This document shows positions 6,452 through 13,632 of a stretch of 14,534 bases of DNA, one piece after another (within the stretch, counting starts at the first letter, position 1; every line of letters begins with the position of its first letter). Location: contig DGUB01000026.1 of NCBI GenBank assembly GCA_002393815.1, positions 1 through 14,534 of the forward strand, read 5' to 3'. The notes below the pieces were generated by a model, which worked only from the letters and a program-made list of their open reading frames with translations, made no database searches and was not told where the DNA came from. The DNA is from Ruminococcus sp. UBA4321 (GTDB taxonomy: Bacteria > Bacillota > Clostridia > Oscillospirales > Ruminococcaceae). The translations under genes and the position numbers were made by a program.

Positions 6452-7545
6452 GATAATAACACTCCTTTCGGAATCTGCTGTGTCAGGCAGTGGATATTTC
6501 CGCCGCCGAGCAGAAGTTCTCTTGCCGGAATCGAGATGATTTCCCTGTCCGGACAGAGTTTTTTCATGATGCTGACTGCTCTTTCATCGCTGACGGCATT
6601 TTCGCCACCGAACTGCGGCAGCAGTACAGCATGATTGGTAAAATAAAAATTCACATACGAAGCCGCCAGACGTTCTCCGGCTTCTCTGGTATCTTCACCG
6701 GGTTCAAAGACATAGCCTTTCAGGTCGTGTTCCGTCACGCATACCGGAATATCCGGAACCGGAAGCTTGTGAACTATGATATGTTCCCGTTCCAGAACTT
6801 CCAGACAGGCTTCTGAAAGCGCATACTGCGGGTCATTCCGGTTGTCCGTCCATGCCAGAACAACTTCCCCCGGCTTGATAAATGCACAGATATTATCGAC
6901 ATGTTCGTTAGTTTCGTCGTTATAGATGCCGCGCGGAAGCCAGATAACACGGTCTGCGCCGAGATACTCCTTCAGATTTTCGGTAATCTGTTCTTTGGAA
7001 AGTTCCGGATTTCTGCCCGGACTGAGCAGACAGGCTTCCGTTGTGATGACAGTCCCCTGCCCGTCACTGTGTACCGAACCGCCCTCTAATACGAAATGCT
7101 GCGCATCATAGACCTGAAACCCCGTTTTCCGGCAGAATGCCGAGGCTAAGGCATTATCTTTCCGCCAGTCGGCATACAAGCCGTCGAACGTTCCGCCCCA
7201 TGCGTTGAACTGCCAGTCGATTCCGCGGACTTCTCCGGTTTCCGGATTCCGGACAAAAGTCGGGGCGGTATCACGCGCCCAGGCATCATCCTGCGGAATT
7301 TCCAGAATTTCGATATTTTTCAAATCTTTGCAGAGATTTTCTGCTTTCTGAAATTTTTCAGGACTGACAAGCAGATATAATTTTTCATCTTTGGTGACGG
7401 CTTTCCAGATTTCCAGAAAACCTGGCAGAGCAGGTTCGGCATCGTAAGTCCATGAGCCGGGACGCTCCGGAAAAATCATAATCGTTCCGGAATGCGGCTC
7501 GAATTCGCCGGGCATCCGGAAGCCGTCATTTCTGGGCGTTGTCAT
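6448..7545 (-). CDS. aguA: Agmatine deiminase
   Basis: This enzyme hydrolyses agmatine to N-carbamoylputrescine and ammonia. The 365-residue protein has the guanidino-modifying fold. Visible family residues are DDAWARDTAPTF (86-97) with Asp92, FNAWGG (113-118), FVLEGGSVH (151-159) with Glu154, ETNEHVDN (211-218) with His215 and Asp217, and the nucleophile Cys353 in GGGNIHCLTQQIP. Length and motifs match the family closely. AAGGAG lies 8 nt before the ATG. The ATG overlaps the stop of the carboxynorspermidine decarboxylase gene by 4 nt, and its own stop overlaps aguB, so three genes are coupled in translation. With arginine decarboxylase at the head of the operon it supplies putrescine from arginine. 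Confidence 0.96.
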   Translation of the reverse strand: MTTPRNDGFRMPGEFEPHSGTIMIFPERPGSWTYDAEPALPGFLEIWKAVTKDEKLYLLVSPEKFQKAENLCKDLKNIEILEIPQDDAWARDTAPTFVRNPETGEVRGIDWQFNAWGGTFDGLYADWRKDNALASAFCRKTGFQVYDAQHFVLEGGSVHSDGQGTVITTEACLLSPGRNPELSKEQITENLKEYLGADRVIWLPRGIYNDETNEHVDNICAFIKPGEVVLAWTDNRNDPQYALSEACLEVLEREHIIVHKLPVPDIPVCVTEHDLKGYVFEPGEDTREAGERLAASYVNFYFTNHAVLLPQFGGENAVSDERAVSIMKKLCPDREIISIPARELLLGGGNIHCLTQQIPKGVLLS

Positions 7546-8681
7546 GATAATCTCTCCTTGAAATCCTGATATTCAAATTTCCGGATAACTTCATAACTTC
7601 CGTCAGTATGCAGAATGCCGATATCCGGAAGGGGCATTCCGTTGAAAGTATTGTTCTTCACCATGGAATAAATCATCATATCTTCAAAGCAGAGCCGGTC
7701 ACCGATATGTTTTTCATCATCGAAGCTGTAATCGCCGATGATATCCCCGGCTAAACAGGTACAGGAAGATAATCTGTAGGAAAAATTCTTTTCGTCTTTC
7801 TGACCGGATTCGTATAAAGGCGGTCGGTAGGGCATTTCCAGAACATCCGGCATATGGCACGCCGCCGAAGCATCCAGAATCAGAACTTTCGTTCCGTGAT
7901 TCTCGACGATATCGAGAATTTCTGTCACCAGATATCCGGCATTCAGGGCGATAGCTTCACCGGGTTCGAGATAGACTTCCACATCATATTTTTTCCTGAA
8001 ATCCTGAATTAATCTGATTAATAAATCAATATCATAATCTTCTCTTGTGATATGATGACCGCCTCCGAAATTCACCCATCTGCACTGATGCAGATACTCT
8101 CCGAATTTTTTTTCCACGGCTTTGAGCGTAATTTCGAGCGCATCTGCGCCCTGTTCACAGAGCGTATGAAAATGCAGACCGTCAATATCGGGAAATTCCG
8201 TTAATTTATCAGCCGTCACGCCTAAGCGCGAACCCGGCGCACACGGGTCATAAATCGCGGTTTCCTGCGTGGAGCATTCCGGATTTATCCGCAAGCCGAT
8301 ACTCTTTCCGGCATTCCGGCAGATATCGTGATATGTTTCAAGCTGATTCAGCGAATTGAATACGATATGGTCAGCGATTCCGGTCAATTCCTGCATGTCC
8401 TCCGTCTTGTACGCCGGAGAAAAGACATGCACTTCTCCCGGAAATTCCTCCCGTCCGAGACGCGCTTCATAAAGTCCGCTTGCAGTCGTTCCGGCTAAAT
8501 ACTGCGAAATCACCGGATAAACTTTAAACATCGAGAAGGCTTTCTGTGCCAGTAAAATTTTACAGCCGGATTTCTCCTGCACGGATTTCAGAATGTTCAG
8601 ATTAGATAATAATTTTTCTTCGTCCAGTACATAGGCAGGCGTATGCGTCACCTTGTCTAAGGCTTTCAGCTGATTCTGCAT
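7542..8681 (-). CDS. nspC: Carboxy(nor)spermidine decarboxylase
   Basis: This PLP-dependent alanine-racemase-fold decarboxylase converts carboxyspermidine (or carboxynorspermidine) to spermidine (or norspermidine). It has 379 residues, normal for NspC. The PLP lysine is Lys47 in LLAQKAFS. Other fold-III landmarks are LHFHTLCEQ (169-177), the phosphate-binding FGGGHH (205-210), EPGEA (239-243), Cys275 in DASAACHMPDVLEMPY and SCTCLAGD (306-313). The ATG is one base past the TGA of the dehydrogenase gene and has no clear ribosome binding site, so it depends on coupled translation. Putrescine made by AguA/AguB makes spermidine the likely product; norspermidine would need 1,3-diaminopropane, for which no gene is seen. 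Confidence 0.94.
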   Translation of the reverse strand: MQNQLKALDKVTHTPAYVLDEEKLLSNLNILKSVQEKSGCKILLAQKAFSMFKVYPVISQYLAGTTASGLYEARLGREEFPGEVHVFSPAYKTEDMQELTGIADHIVFNSLNQLETYHDICRNAGKSIGLRINPECSTQETAIYDPCAPGSRLGVTADKLTEFPDIDGLHFHTLCEQGADALEITLKAVEKKFGEYLHQCRWVNFGGGHHITREDYDIDLLIRLIQDFRKKYDVEVYLEPGEAIALNAGYLVTEILDIVENHGTKVLILDASAACHMPDVLEMPYRPPLYESGQKDEKNFSYRLSSCTCLAGDIIGDYSFDDEKHIGDRLCFEDMMIYSMVKNNTFNGMPLPDIGILHTDGSYEVIRKFEYQDFKERLS

Positions 8682-8682
8682 G

Positions 8683-9936
8683 TCAGTCTACCAATACCGG
8701 ATTTTCGTCCACTACCCACGGCAGACCGTACTGATTCAACATATCCATATAGGGGTCGGGGTCGAATTCTTCAACGTTGAAAACACCTGCTCCGCTCCAT
8801 GTTCCGGAAGCCACCAGAGCCGTACCAATCATCGCCGGAACGCCTGTCGTGTAGGAAATCGCCTGTAATCCGGTCTCTTTATAGGCTTCCTGATGGTCGC
8901 AGATATTATAGATATAAATACTCTTTTTCTTGCCGTCCTTGATTCCCGTGAAAATACAGCCGATATTCGTCTTGCCAACGGTTCTCGCGCCTAAAGATGC
9001 CGGGTCAGGAAGCAGAGCTTTCAGGAATTTAATCGGCACGATTTCGTGACCCTCGAATTCAATCGGCGTTGTGCCGAGCATTCCGACATTCTGCAAGCAG
9101 TTCATATGCGTCAGATAACTCTGACCAAATGTCATAAAGAAGCGGATTCTCTTGACGTTCGGGATATTTTTCGCAAGGGATTCGATTTCTTCATGATGGA
9201 GCAGATACATATCTTTCTGACCGACACCATCGAAATTGTATTCCCTCTTGATTTCCATGGGCTTGGTTTCTACCCAGTGACCGTCTTCCCAGTAAGAGCC
9301 GTTTGCGGAAACTTCGCGGAGATTGATTTCCGGATTGAAATTCGTCGCGAACGGATAGCCGTGGTCACCGCCGTTGCAGTCGAGAATATCAATATAATGA
9401 ATTTCATCAAAATAATGTTTCAGCGCGTAAGCTGTGAATACGCTTGTCACACCGGGGTCGAAGCCTGTGCCTAATAAAGCAGTCAGCCCGGCTTTCTTGA
9501 ATTTCTCCTGATATGCCCACTGCCAGGAATAATCGAAATATGCCGTAAAGCCTTTTTCCTGACAGCGTTTTTCGTAGATTTTACGCCATTCGGGGTCGTC
9601 AGTATCTTCGGCTTCATAGTTGGCAGTATCAACGTAATTTGCACCGCATTCAAGGCAGGCATCCATGATAGTCAAATCCTGATACGGAAGCGCAACATTC
9701 AGAACTGTATGCGGTCTGAATTCCTTCATCAGAGCGACAAGGGATTCTACGCTGTCAGCGTTGACAGTCGCGGTTGTCAGCTTCGCGCTGGTAGTCGGCG
9801 CGAGTTTCGCCGCTAAGGCTTCGCATTTGGAAACCGTTCTGCTTGCAATGCAGATTTCTGTAAACAGAGGATTCTGACAGCATTTGTGAATGGCAACGGT
9901 CGCTACGCCGCCGCATCCGATAACTAATAACTTCAT
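8683..9936 (-). CDS. Carboxy(nor)spermidine dehydrogenase (CASDH)
   Basis: This is a saccharopine-dehydrogenase-family enzyme of 417 residues. In this context it reductively condenses putrescine with L-aspartate beta-semialdehyde, using NAD(P)H, to carboxyspermidine. The N-terminal Rossmann motif is LVIGCGGVA (4-12), with Arg33 in IASRTVSK after strand 2. Further landmarks are VDTANYE (residues about 106-112), the GTGFDPGVTSVFTAYA block and a C-terminal VPAMIGTALVASGTW segment, all typical of the carboxynorspermidine dehydrogenase branch. Adjacency to nspC (1-nt gap) separates it from true saccharopine dehydrogenase of lysine metabolism. A GGAG lies about 11 nt before the ATG. Confidence 0.93.
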   Translation of the reverse strand: MKLLVIGCGGVATVAIHKCCQNPLFTEICIASRTVSKCEALAAKLAPTTSAKLTTATVNADSVESLVALMKEFRPHTVLNVALPYQDLTIMDACLECGANYVDTANYEAEDTDDPEWRKIYEKRCQEKGFTAYFDYSWQWAYQEKFKKAGLTALLGTGFDPGVTSVFTAYALKHYFDEIHYIDILDCNGGDHGYPFATNFNPEINLREVSANGSYWEDGHWVETKPMEIKREYNFDGVGQKDMYLLHHEEIESLAKNIPNVKRIRFFMTFGQSYLTHMNCLQNVGMLGTTPIEFEGHEIVPIKFLKALLPDPASLGARTVGKTNIGCIFTGIKDGKKKSIYIYNICDHQEAYKETGLQAISYTTGVPAMIGTALVASGTWSGAGVFNVEEFDPDPYMDMLNQYGLPWVVDENPVLVD

Positions 9937-9964
9937 AATTTAGATTTCTCCTTTTCTGAACAGC

Positions 9965-10273
9965 TTAATCTAAGCTGATTTTTTTGCAGATATATTCTAT
10001 AAATTCCGGTTTCAGCTGAAGATTATATTTTTCAAAATAATAGATTTCACTTTCATACCAACAGTATATACTATCAGAATGGGCATTATCAGCCGCATAT
10101 ACTTCTTTGCCGGTGAATACATCAATTACAGGTGAACTTGTAAAAGCTGAAAGCGGTGTTTCTTTTAAATAAGTTACTATTTTCTGTTTATCATTGATAG
10201 TAATTTCAGAACAATATTTTTTTAAATTCTCCGCTGATATTTCGTCAATATCAAAATCAATAATATACTTCAT
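9965..10273 (-). CDS. AT-rich hypothetical protein of 102 residues
   Basis: I do not recognise this protein. It is acidic and aromatic-rich, with no signal peptide or membrane segment. It begins MKYIIDFDID, has a central VIDVFTGKEVY, and ends with a Trp/Tyr-rich stretch (YCWYESEIYYFEKYN). By hand count its GC is about 29%, far below the roughly 50% of the flanking genes. The ATG, 9 nt after the speE stop, has no ribosome binding site in the AATTTATATTT ahead of it, unlike nearly all its neighbours. Composition and lack of signals suggest a recent insertion into the operon between speE and the dehydrogenase gene. Small immunity-type or antiphage proteins sometimes look like this, but nothing here proves it. 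Confidence 0.65.
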   Translation of the reverse strand: MKYIIDFDIDEISAENLKKYCSEITINDKQKIVTYLKETPLSAFTSSPVIDVFTGKEVYAADNAHSDSIYCWYESEIYYFEKYNLQLKPEFIEYICKKISLD

Positions 10274-10282
10274 AAATATAAA

Positions 10283-11149
10283 TTAAGATTTATTTTTGTG
10301 TTCTTCTTCTTCGAGCAGGTCTTCGACATACTTCGGGAGCATGAATGCGCCCATATGCAGATTTGTCGTGTAGTACCATGTTTTGAGCTTTCTGGCTCTC
10401 CATCTCTGCGCGTTCAAATCATGCAGAGGATGATATTTTTTAGAAGCGAAGCCGAATAACCAATATCCGGACGGACAAGTCGGAATATGCGCCTGATACA
10501 CTCTGCTGATGGGGAAACTTTTATAAGCTTTCCGGTGCATCGCCCGGCAGGTTTCCTCATCCTCATCGAAAAACGGGCTTCCGTGCTGATACACCATAAT
10601 GCCGTCATCATGCAGGGCTTTGTAACAGCTTCCGTAAAATTCTTTCGTGAACAGCCCGGCAGTATGTCCGAGCGGGTCTGTGCTGTCGTTGATGATTAAA
10701 TCATATTCGTCCTGTTTTCCGCGAAGGAAACGCAGACCGTCCCTGTAGTAGACTTTCACGCGCGGGTCGTCAAGACCTCTTGCGTTATCGGGGAAGAATT
10801 CCTGACAGACTTTCACGAATAATTCATCCGGCTCGACAACGTCGATTTCTTCAATTTCCTGATAATAGGAGAGTTCACGGGCGACACCGCCGTCACCGCC
10901 TCCGATAACCAGAACTTTTCTGACGTTCGGATGCACTGCCATCGGAACGTGAACAATCATTTCGTCATAGGTAAATTCATCTTTTTCGGAGAAGATGACG
11001 CTCCCGTCAGAAGTCAGGAATCTGCCGAATTCTTCGGATTCAAAGACATCAATTCTTTGAAAGTCGCTGACTCCGGAAAACAATTGTTTTTCGACACGGA
11101 TGGACATCTTGACATTATGGGTATGCATTTCAGAAAACCAGAAATCCAT
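10283..11149 (-). CDS. speE: Spermidine synthase-like aminopropyltransferase
   Basis: This Rossmann-fold enzyme transfers an aminopropyl group from decarboxylated AdoMet to an amine. From the ATG at 11149 it has 288 residues, the family length. The AdoMet-site motif is VLVIGGGDGG (79-88), the catalytic Asp155 lies in INDSTDP, and the conserved N-terminal EFGRFLTSDG and DEMIVHVPMA are present. After DSTDP most spermidine synthases have a G-P-x-E type loop for the amine; here it is LGHTAGLF, so the acceptor may differ from putrescine. A TTG 9 nt upstream touches the AAAGGAGG site and cannot be the start. No speD is visible in the window. Alternative acceptors are agmatine or spermidine. Confidence 0.88.
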   Translation of the reverse strand: MDFWFSEMHTHNVKMSIRVEKQLFSGVSDFQRIDVFESEEFGRFLTSDGSVIFSEKDEFTYDEMIVHVPMAVHPNVRKVLVIGGGDGGVARELSYYQEIEEIDVVEPDELFVKVCQEFFPDNARGLDDPRVKVYYRDGLRFLRGKQDEYDLIINDSTDPLGHTAGLFTKEFYGSCYKALHDDGIMVYQHGSPFFDEDEETCRAMHRKAYKSFPISRVYQAHIPTCPSGYWLFGFASKKYHPLHDLNAQRWRARKLKTWYYTTNLHMGAFMLPKYVEDLLEEEEHKNKS

Positions 11150-11158
11150 AAAATCCAA

Positions 11159-11166
11159 CCTCCTTT
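11159..11166 (-). promoter_or_regulatory. Ribosome binding site deciding the speE start
   Basis: AAAGGAGG on the minus strand lies 9 nt before the ATG at 11149 and directly touches an upstream TTG (11158-11156). This rules out the TTG and selects the ATG. It overlaps the stop codon of the zinc-ribbon gene. Confidence 0.85.
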
Positions 11167-11539
11167 ATTTTTTCAGTTCTTGATACAGTATTTTTTGTTT
11201 TTGATGACGGAGTTCACCGTCATGCTGATGCTGATAGTTTCTTCTGAGCCAGTCTTTTCGGAGAAGCTGTTCATGCCGGCGGACGCGGTCTTGCAGGAGA
11301 AAGAAAGCTCCTGCCGGAGTTTCCGGACGATTCGCGCAGAACGGGCATTCCGGGTCGGAACAGGCTTTTTCTAACCACTGGTTACAGGACAGACAGCCTT
11401 TCGCGTCATAAAGATTTATCAGAAAAATCTGACTGTTTCCGCAGAACGGACATGTTCCGGAACAGGACATTATCACGCCGGAGAATTCTGCTTTTCTGAG
11501 CTGTCTATGGAATGCAGAATTTTTTCTGGATTTTTTCAA
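11165..11539 (-). CDS. Small zinc-ribbon protein, unknown function
   Basis: This reading frame encodes 124 residues with three CxxC pairs: CPFC (30-33), CLSC (49-52) and CPFC (65-68), plus Cys26 and Cys60. This is a double zinc-ribbon or treble-clef pattern in the first 70 residues. The C-terminal 40 residues are helical and rich in Arg, His, Gln and Lys, which could bind nucleic acid. The start is uncertain: TTG at 11539 has AGGTG 7 nt upstream, while the ATG at codon 24 (11470) has no clear site but still keeps all metal ligands. It is 29 nt after the macro-domain gene and 15 nt before speE. I do not recognise the family, and no function is claimed. Confidence 0.7.
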   Translation of the reverse strand: MKKSRKNSAFHRQLRKAEFSGVIMSCSGTCPFCGNSQIFLINLYDAKGCLSCNQWLEKACSDPECPFCANRPETPAGAFFLLQDRVRRHEQLLRKDWLRRNYQHQHDGELRHQKQKILYQELKK

Positions 11540-11568
11540 GATTCATCACCTGCCGGAACACGGCAATT

Positions 11569-12078
11569 TCAGGAATTCCGTAACTGCTGATAAATTTTAA
11601 CTGTTTCGTCACTGGTGCTTACCAGAAAAACAATGCCGGGATAATCAGGATGTTCCTTTCCCCACTGTTCGAGCGCAGAAAGAGCAACGACAGCGGCTTC
11701 CTGCTTGGGGTATCCGAAACTGCCTGTTGAAATTGCCGGAAATGCAATGGTATTGATATGATATAATCTTGCAAATTCCATGCAGTTCCGGTAACAGGAA
11801 GCAAGCAGAGCGGGGGCTTTTTCTTTGGTTTTCTGATAAACAGGTCCTACGGTATGAATCACATATTTTGCATCAAGATGATAGCCTTTTGTAATCCGGG
11901 CTTCTCCGGTTCTGCATCCGCCGAGCAGACTGCATTCTTCCGCAAGTTCTTTTCCGGCAGCCTGATGGATTGCGCCACAGACACCGGATTTTCCGTCCTT
12001 CAAATCCTCATTGGACGGATTGACAACAGCATCCACTTCCATTTTCGTAATATCTGCTTTCATAATTTTAATGAACAT
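11569..12078 (-). CDS. Macro-domain (ADP-ribose-binding) protein
   Basis: This 169-residue single macro domain is like O-acetyl-ADP-ribose deacetylases and ADP-ribosyl hydrolases. Visible are the adenine-site start KADITKMEVDAVVNPSNEDL, with Asn20 and Asn23, the loop GVCGAIHQAAG (32-42), the segment HTVGPVY (75-81) and the diphosphate loop FPAISTGSFGYP (113-124). In E. coli YmdB and human MacroD the loop reads G-V-D-G and its Asp is catalytic; here Cys34 replaces it, so it may be a reader or use another mechanism. The start at 12078 is chosen because AAAGG (12092-12088) lies 9 nt upstream, whereas the GTG at 12087 touches that site. It lies 22 nt after speA. Its link to polyamine synthesis is unexplained. 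Confidence 0.9.
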   Translation of the reverse strand: MFIKIMKADITKMEVDAVVNPSNEDLKDGKSGVCGAIHQAAGKELAEECSLLGGCRTGEARITKGYHLDAKYVIHTVGPVYQKTKEKAPALLASCYRNCMEFARLYHINTIAFPAISTGSFGYPKQEAAVVALSALEQWGKEHPDYPGIVFLVSTSDETVKIYQQLRNS

Positions 12079-12100
12079 TTTCTTCACCCTTTCTGAGATA

Positions 12101-13555
12101 TCAGTTTTCTTTCAGAACGTTTAATTTTTCGAGGGTACCGTCCTCGGGTCCCTGCATGGAGCAGCCTTTTTCTTTGGAATAGAGTGTATAATCAATAATT
12201 TCTTTGGTAATCATTTCGCCGGGCGCGAGAATCGGAATTCCGGGCGGATAGCACATGACGAATTCACCGCAGATTCTTCCGGAGGTTTCCCGGATGGGAA
12301 CAAGCTCCTTTTCTGAATAAAAGGCTTTCTGAGGGGTTGTCGCCACGATAGGCGTAATATATTCTGCACTGTGCAGACCGGAAATATCACGGGAATACAG
12401 TCTTTTAATATCTTCCAGTGCGCCGACCAGTCTTTCAATATCCTGAATTCTGTCGCCGATTGAGATATATGCCAGGATATTGCCGATATCGCCGAATTCT
12501 ATCTGAATATCGTATTCATCGCGGAGCAGGTCATAGACTTCAATTCCGGTCAGACCGATATCACGGGTATAGACGGATAATTTTGTCACATCATAATCGA
12601 AGATGCTTCCGCCGTTGACGAGTTCCTTTCCGTAGGCGTAATAACCGCCGATGGAATTGATTTCATCACGGGCATATTCCGCCATGCCAGCGACTTTCTC
12701 GAAGGACTGGTGACCGCGCAGAGCAAGATTTCTTCTGGAAATATCCAAACTGGACAATAACAGATAAGAGGCACTTGTTGTCTGTGTGAGATTGATAATC
12801 TGTTCGACATAGCGTGTATTGACGTTATGATTCAGTAATAATAAAGAACTCTGTGTGAGGCTTCCGCCGGATTTGTGCATGGAAACGGCTGCCATATCGG
12901 CTCCGGCTTCCATTGCCGAAACCGGAAGCTTTTCATGAAAATACAGGTGTGTGCCGTGGGCTTCGTCAGCGAGTACCATCATGCCGTGTTCGTGCGCCAG
13001 TTTCACGATAGAGCGCAAATCCGAACAGATGCCGTAATATGTCGGATTATTGACAAATACCGCTTTCGCGTCAGGATTGGCAAGAATCGCCTGTTCCACC
13101 TGTGAAATCTCCATGCCGAGTGCAATACCGATATGAGAATCCACATCCGGATTGACGTAAACAGGCTCTGCACCGCACAGCACAAGCGCATTGATAACAC
13201 TTCGGTGAACGTTCCGGGGGAGAATAATTTTATCACCTGCTTTGCAGGCAGTCAGCACCATACTCTGTACGGAAGAAGTCGTACCGCCTACCATAAAATA
13301 GGCATATGCCGCACCGAACGCATCAGCCGCTAACTGTTCGGCTTCCATGATGACAGAAACCGGATGACATAGATTATCCAGCGGCTTCATCGAATTGACA
13401 TCGAGAGAAACACACTGTTCGCCGAGGAGTTTCACGAGTTCAGGGTTTCCCCTTCCTCTCTTATGACCGGGAACATCGAACGGCACAACGCGCTGTTTCC
13501 GGAAACGTTCCAGAGCTTCATAAACGGGCGCGGATTTTTGTTTTTCAAGATTCAT
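12101..13555 (-). CDS. speA: Arginine decarboxylase, Bacillus SpeA type
   Basis: This PLP enzyme of the Orn/Lys/Arg decarboxylase family (aspartate-aminotransferase fold) converts arginine to agmatine and carbon dioxide. It has 484 residues, the short Gram-positive type without an N-terminal wing domain. Motifs are FDVPGHKRG (26-34), FMVGGTTSS (87-95), PRNVHRS (113-119), ADEAHGTH (196-203) and VSMHKSGGSLTQSS with PLP Lys228. The family includes lysine and ornithine decarboxylases, but the agmatine deiminase downstream makes arginine the probable substrate. The ATG at 13555 has GGAAG 8 nt upstream; the TTG at 13570 is too close to its AAGGA. It is the first gene of the operon, behind a consensus promoter. 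Confidence 0.93.
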   Translation of the reverse strand: MNLEKQKSAPVYEALERFRKQRVVPFDVPGHKRGRGNPELVKLLGEQCVSLDVNSMKPLDNLCHPVSVIMEAEQLAADAFGAAYAYFMVGGTTSSVQSMVLTACKAGDKIILPRNVHRSVINALVLCGAEPVYVNPDVDSHIGIALGMEISQVEQAILANPDAKAVFVNNPTYYGICSDLRSIVKLAHEHGMMVLADEAHGTHLYFHEKLPVSAMEAGADMAAVSMHKSGGSLTQSSLLLLNHNVNTRYVEQIINLTQTTSASYLLLSSLDISRRNLALRGHQSFEKVAGMAEYARDEINSIGGYYAYGKELVNGGSIFDYDVTKLSVYTRDIGLTGIEVYDLLRDEYDIQIEFGDIGNILAYISIGDRIQDIERLVGALEDIKRLYSRDISGLHSAEYITPIVATTPQKAFYSEKELVPIRETSGRICGEFVMCYPPGIPILAPGEMITKEIIDYTLYSKEKGCSMQGPEDGTLEKLNVLKEN

Positions 13556-13600
13556 AGGGCAGTCTTCCAATCCTTGATTTTTTAGTTATGATATAGCCTT

Positions 13601-13629
13601 ATTATAGCATATCTGCGGGGCAATGTCAA
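13601..13629 (-). promoter_or_regulatory. Extended -10 consensus promoter of the polyamine operon
   Basis: On the minus strand TTGACA (13629-13624), a 17-nt spacer and TATAAT (13606-13601) match the consensus fully, with TG one base before the -10 box. The leader to the speA ATG is about 40 nt and shows no terminator, riboswitch or attenuator. The -35 box begins 4 nt after the stop codon of the upstream nucleotidyltransferase gene. Confidence 0.9.
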
Positions 13630-13632
13630 GAG

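Noticed and set aside
9046..9474. Open frame of 142 codons on the plus strand
   Set aside because: It is antisense to the conserved dehydrogenase gene and resembles no protein family.
10931..11374. Open frame of 147 codons on the plus strand
   Set aside because: It runs across the speE start and the zinc-ribbon gene in antisense and has no binding site or family match.
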